DNA from: Candidatus Thalassarchaeaceae archaeon
GTDB lineage: Archaea; Thermoplasmatota; Poseidoniia; Poseidoniales; Thalassarchaeaceae
NCBI GenBank assembly: GCA_013330385.1
Contig: DUIL01000050.1
Span: 1 to 7,389, forward strand
Direction: 5' to 3'
Length of the DNA: 7,389 bases
The notes under the pieces were generated by a model. That model made no database searches, was not told the origin of the DNA, and saw nothing but the letters and a program-made list of their open reading frames with translations. The translations under genes and the position numbers were made by a program. Position 1 is the stretch's first letter; every line of letters begins with the position of its first letter. This document shows positions 6,698 through 7,389 of this stretch, one piece after another.

Positions 6698-7389
6698 ATG
6701 GAGAGCAGCACCCGCTCGTCTACTCCGGCCTCATTTGCTACTCCTATTGCTTCGCATGGCTTAGACCCCAGCGGCGCAGTACATTGGAATCTAAGTGCTG
6801 AAGAGTTGCACAAAAGGGCTGTAGAACGCGGTGAAGCCCAACTCACGGCGCATGGAGTTTTACTCGCCACCACCGGTGAGCGCACCGGGCGCTCTCCGAA
6901 TGACCGATTCATAGTAGATGAACCCGGTCTAGCCGATCATGTTTGGTGGGGAGATGTGAACAGACCTACTAGTCGAAGAGTGTTTGAGGGGTTATTAGAA
7001 AAGGTTCAGAATCATTTAGACGAAGCGGAGGAATTATTTGTCAAAGACGCACATTGCGGAGCCGATTCAAAATATGCAATGCCGGTTAGATTGGTCACCG
7101 AGAAGGCTTGGCATGCGGCTTTCTTTCACAATATGTTCGTACGTAGCGAACCTGAGCAACTCGCAGACCACAAACCACAGTATACGATTCTTCATGCACC
7201 TGGATTACTTGCTAAGCCGAAACTTGACGGAACAAACTCAGGAGTCTTTGTTATTCTAGCATTAGATAGAGGATTGGTGATAATCGGTGGAACTCATTAT
7301 GCTGGTGAAATTAAGAAGGCGATTTTCACTATCATGAATCATATCCTTCCTGCTGAAGGGCTGCTCCCTATGCACTGCTCGGCTAATAC
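6698..7389 (+). CDS. pckA: Phosphoenolpyruvate carboxykinase (ATP), N-terminal part, cut off by window edge
   Basis: The enzyme converts oxaloacetate and ATP to phosphoenolpyruvate, CO2 and ADP in the cytosol, the entry step of gluconeogenesis. The first 230 residues are present from ATG at 6698, and the frame is open to the right edge. Family motifs occur in the expected order: TGERTGRSPNDRF (59-71), with R65 matching the oxaloacetate-binding arginine of the E. coli enzyme; WWGDVNRP (83-90); VTEKAWHAAF (133-142); YTILHAPG (162-169); DGTNSGVF (177-184); GGTHYAGEIKK (197-207), where Y201, K206 and K207 correspond to E. coli Y207, K212 and K213; and MHCSAN (225-230), with H226 matching the metal ligand H232. 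About 300 residues remain outside, including the P-loop and metal-binding aspartate. These motifs distinguish it from the GTP-dependent family. The residue after CSAN begins with AC, so it is threonine where many homologues have valine. It is divergent from the giant membrane gene. Confidence 0.96.
   Translation, partial: MESSTRSSTPASFATPIASHGLDPSGAVHWNLSAEELHKRAVERGEAQLTAHGVLLATTGERTGRSPNDRFIVDEPGLADHVWWGDVNRPTSRRVFEGLLEKVQNHLDEAEELFVKDAHCGADSKYAMPVRLVTEKAWHAAFFHNMFVRSEPEQLADHKPQYTILHAPGLLAKPKLDGTNSGVFVILALDRGLVIIGGTHYAGEIKKAIFTIMNHILPAEGLLPMHCSAN

Noticed and set aside
6634..6912. Minus-strand 92-residue open frame
   Set aside because: It covers the pckA start on the opposite strand and has no family resemblance; pckA is certain.
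7038..7259. Plus-strand 73-residue open frame
   Set aside because: It lies in another frame inside pckA, which remains open through the region with conserved motifs.
1..7389. CRISPR array, tRNA/rRNA gene, insertion sequence, defence or secretion system
   Set aside because: No regularly spaced repeats, cloverleaf, transposase, terminal inverted repeats or defence-protein motifs were seen on either strand by eye.

Overview
The window looks like a piece of an archaeal chromosome, most likely a marine euryarchaeon of the Thermoplasmatota/Poseidoniales (Marine Group II) type. The supports are an archaeal/eukaryal-style ribosomal protein uS13, few Shine-Dalgarno sites, TATA-like boxes at archaeal spacing (one fits leaderless transcription), an oligo-T terminator-like run, and acidic secreted or membrane proteins in moderately AT-rich DNA. 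The domain assignment is fairly safe. The order-level assignment is an inference from general character, not from a marker gene comparison.

Layout. Four genes run leftward on the minus strand and one runs rightward at the right edge. From right to left on the minus strand: a giant polytopic membrane protein of unknown function (2818-6567, about 33 predicted membrane segments in two blocks joined by a charged linker); a 70-base gap with an oligo-T run; a single-span membrane-anchored protein ending in a divergent FKBP-like domain (1764-2747); a class I SAM methyltransferase with a C-terminal THUMP-like domain (412-1767), overlapping the previous gene by ATGA; then a GC-rich 115-base spacer and the N-terminal two thirds of ribosomal protein S13, cut by the left edge. 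Rightward from 6698 is the N-terminal part of ATP-type phosphoenolpyruvate carboxykinase (pckA), cut by the right edge before its P-loop. The 130-base interval 6568-6697 carries divergent promoter candidates for the giant membrane protein and pckA.

How the genes relate. The FKBP-like and methyltransferase genes are almost certainly translationally coupled, and the giant membrane gene lies just upstream in the same direction, so the three may be one unit of envelope-associated genes plus an RNA methyltransferase-like enzyme. No shared pathway can be shown from sequence. S13 starts a ribosomal protein cluster that continues off the left side, and pckA is an ordinary gluconeogenic gene.

The most noteworthy non-coding signal is the S13 leader. 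It is about 63% G+C by hand count. On the minus strand it contains a run of small hairpins, two of which abut directly, one being a perfect 6-bp stem capped by a GCAA (GNRA) tetraloop, and a last one whose loop holds the G-rich stretch just before the S13 start codon. I see no CRISPR, tRNA, rRNA, insertion sequence or phage gene, and no defence system.
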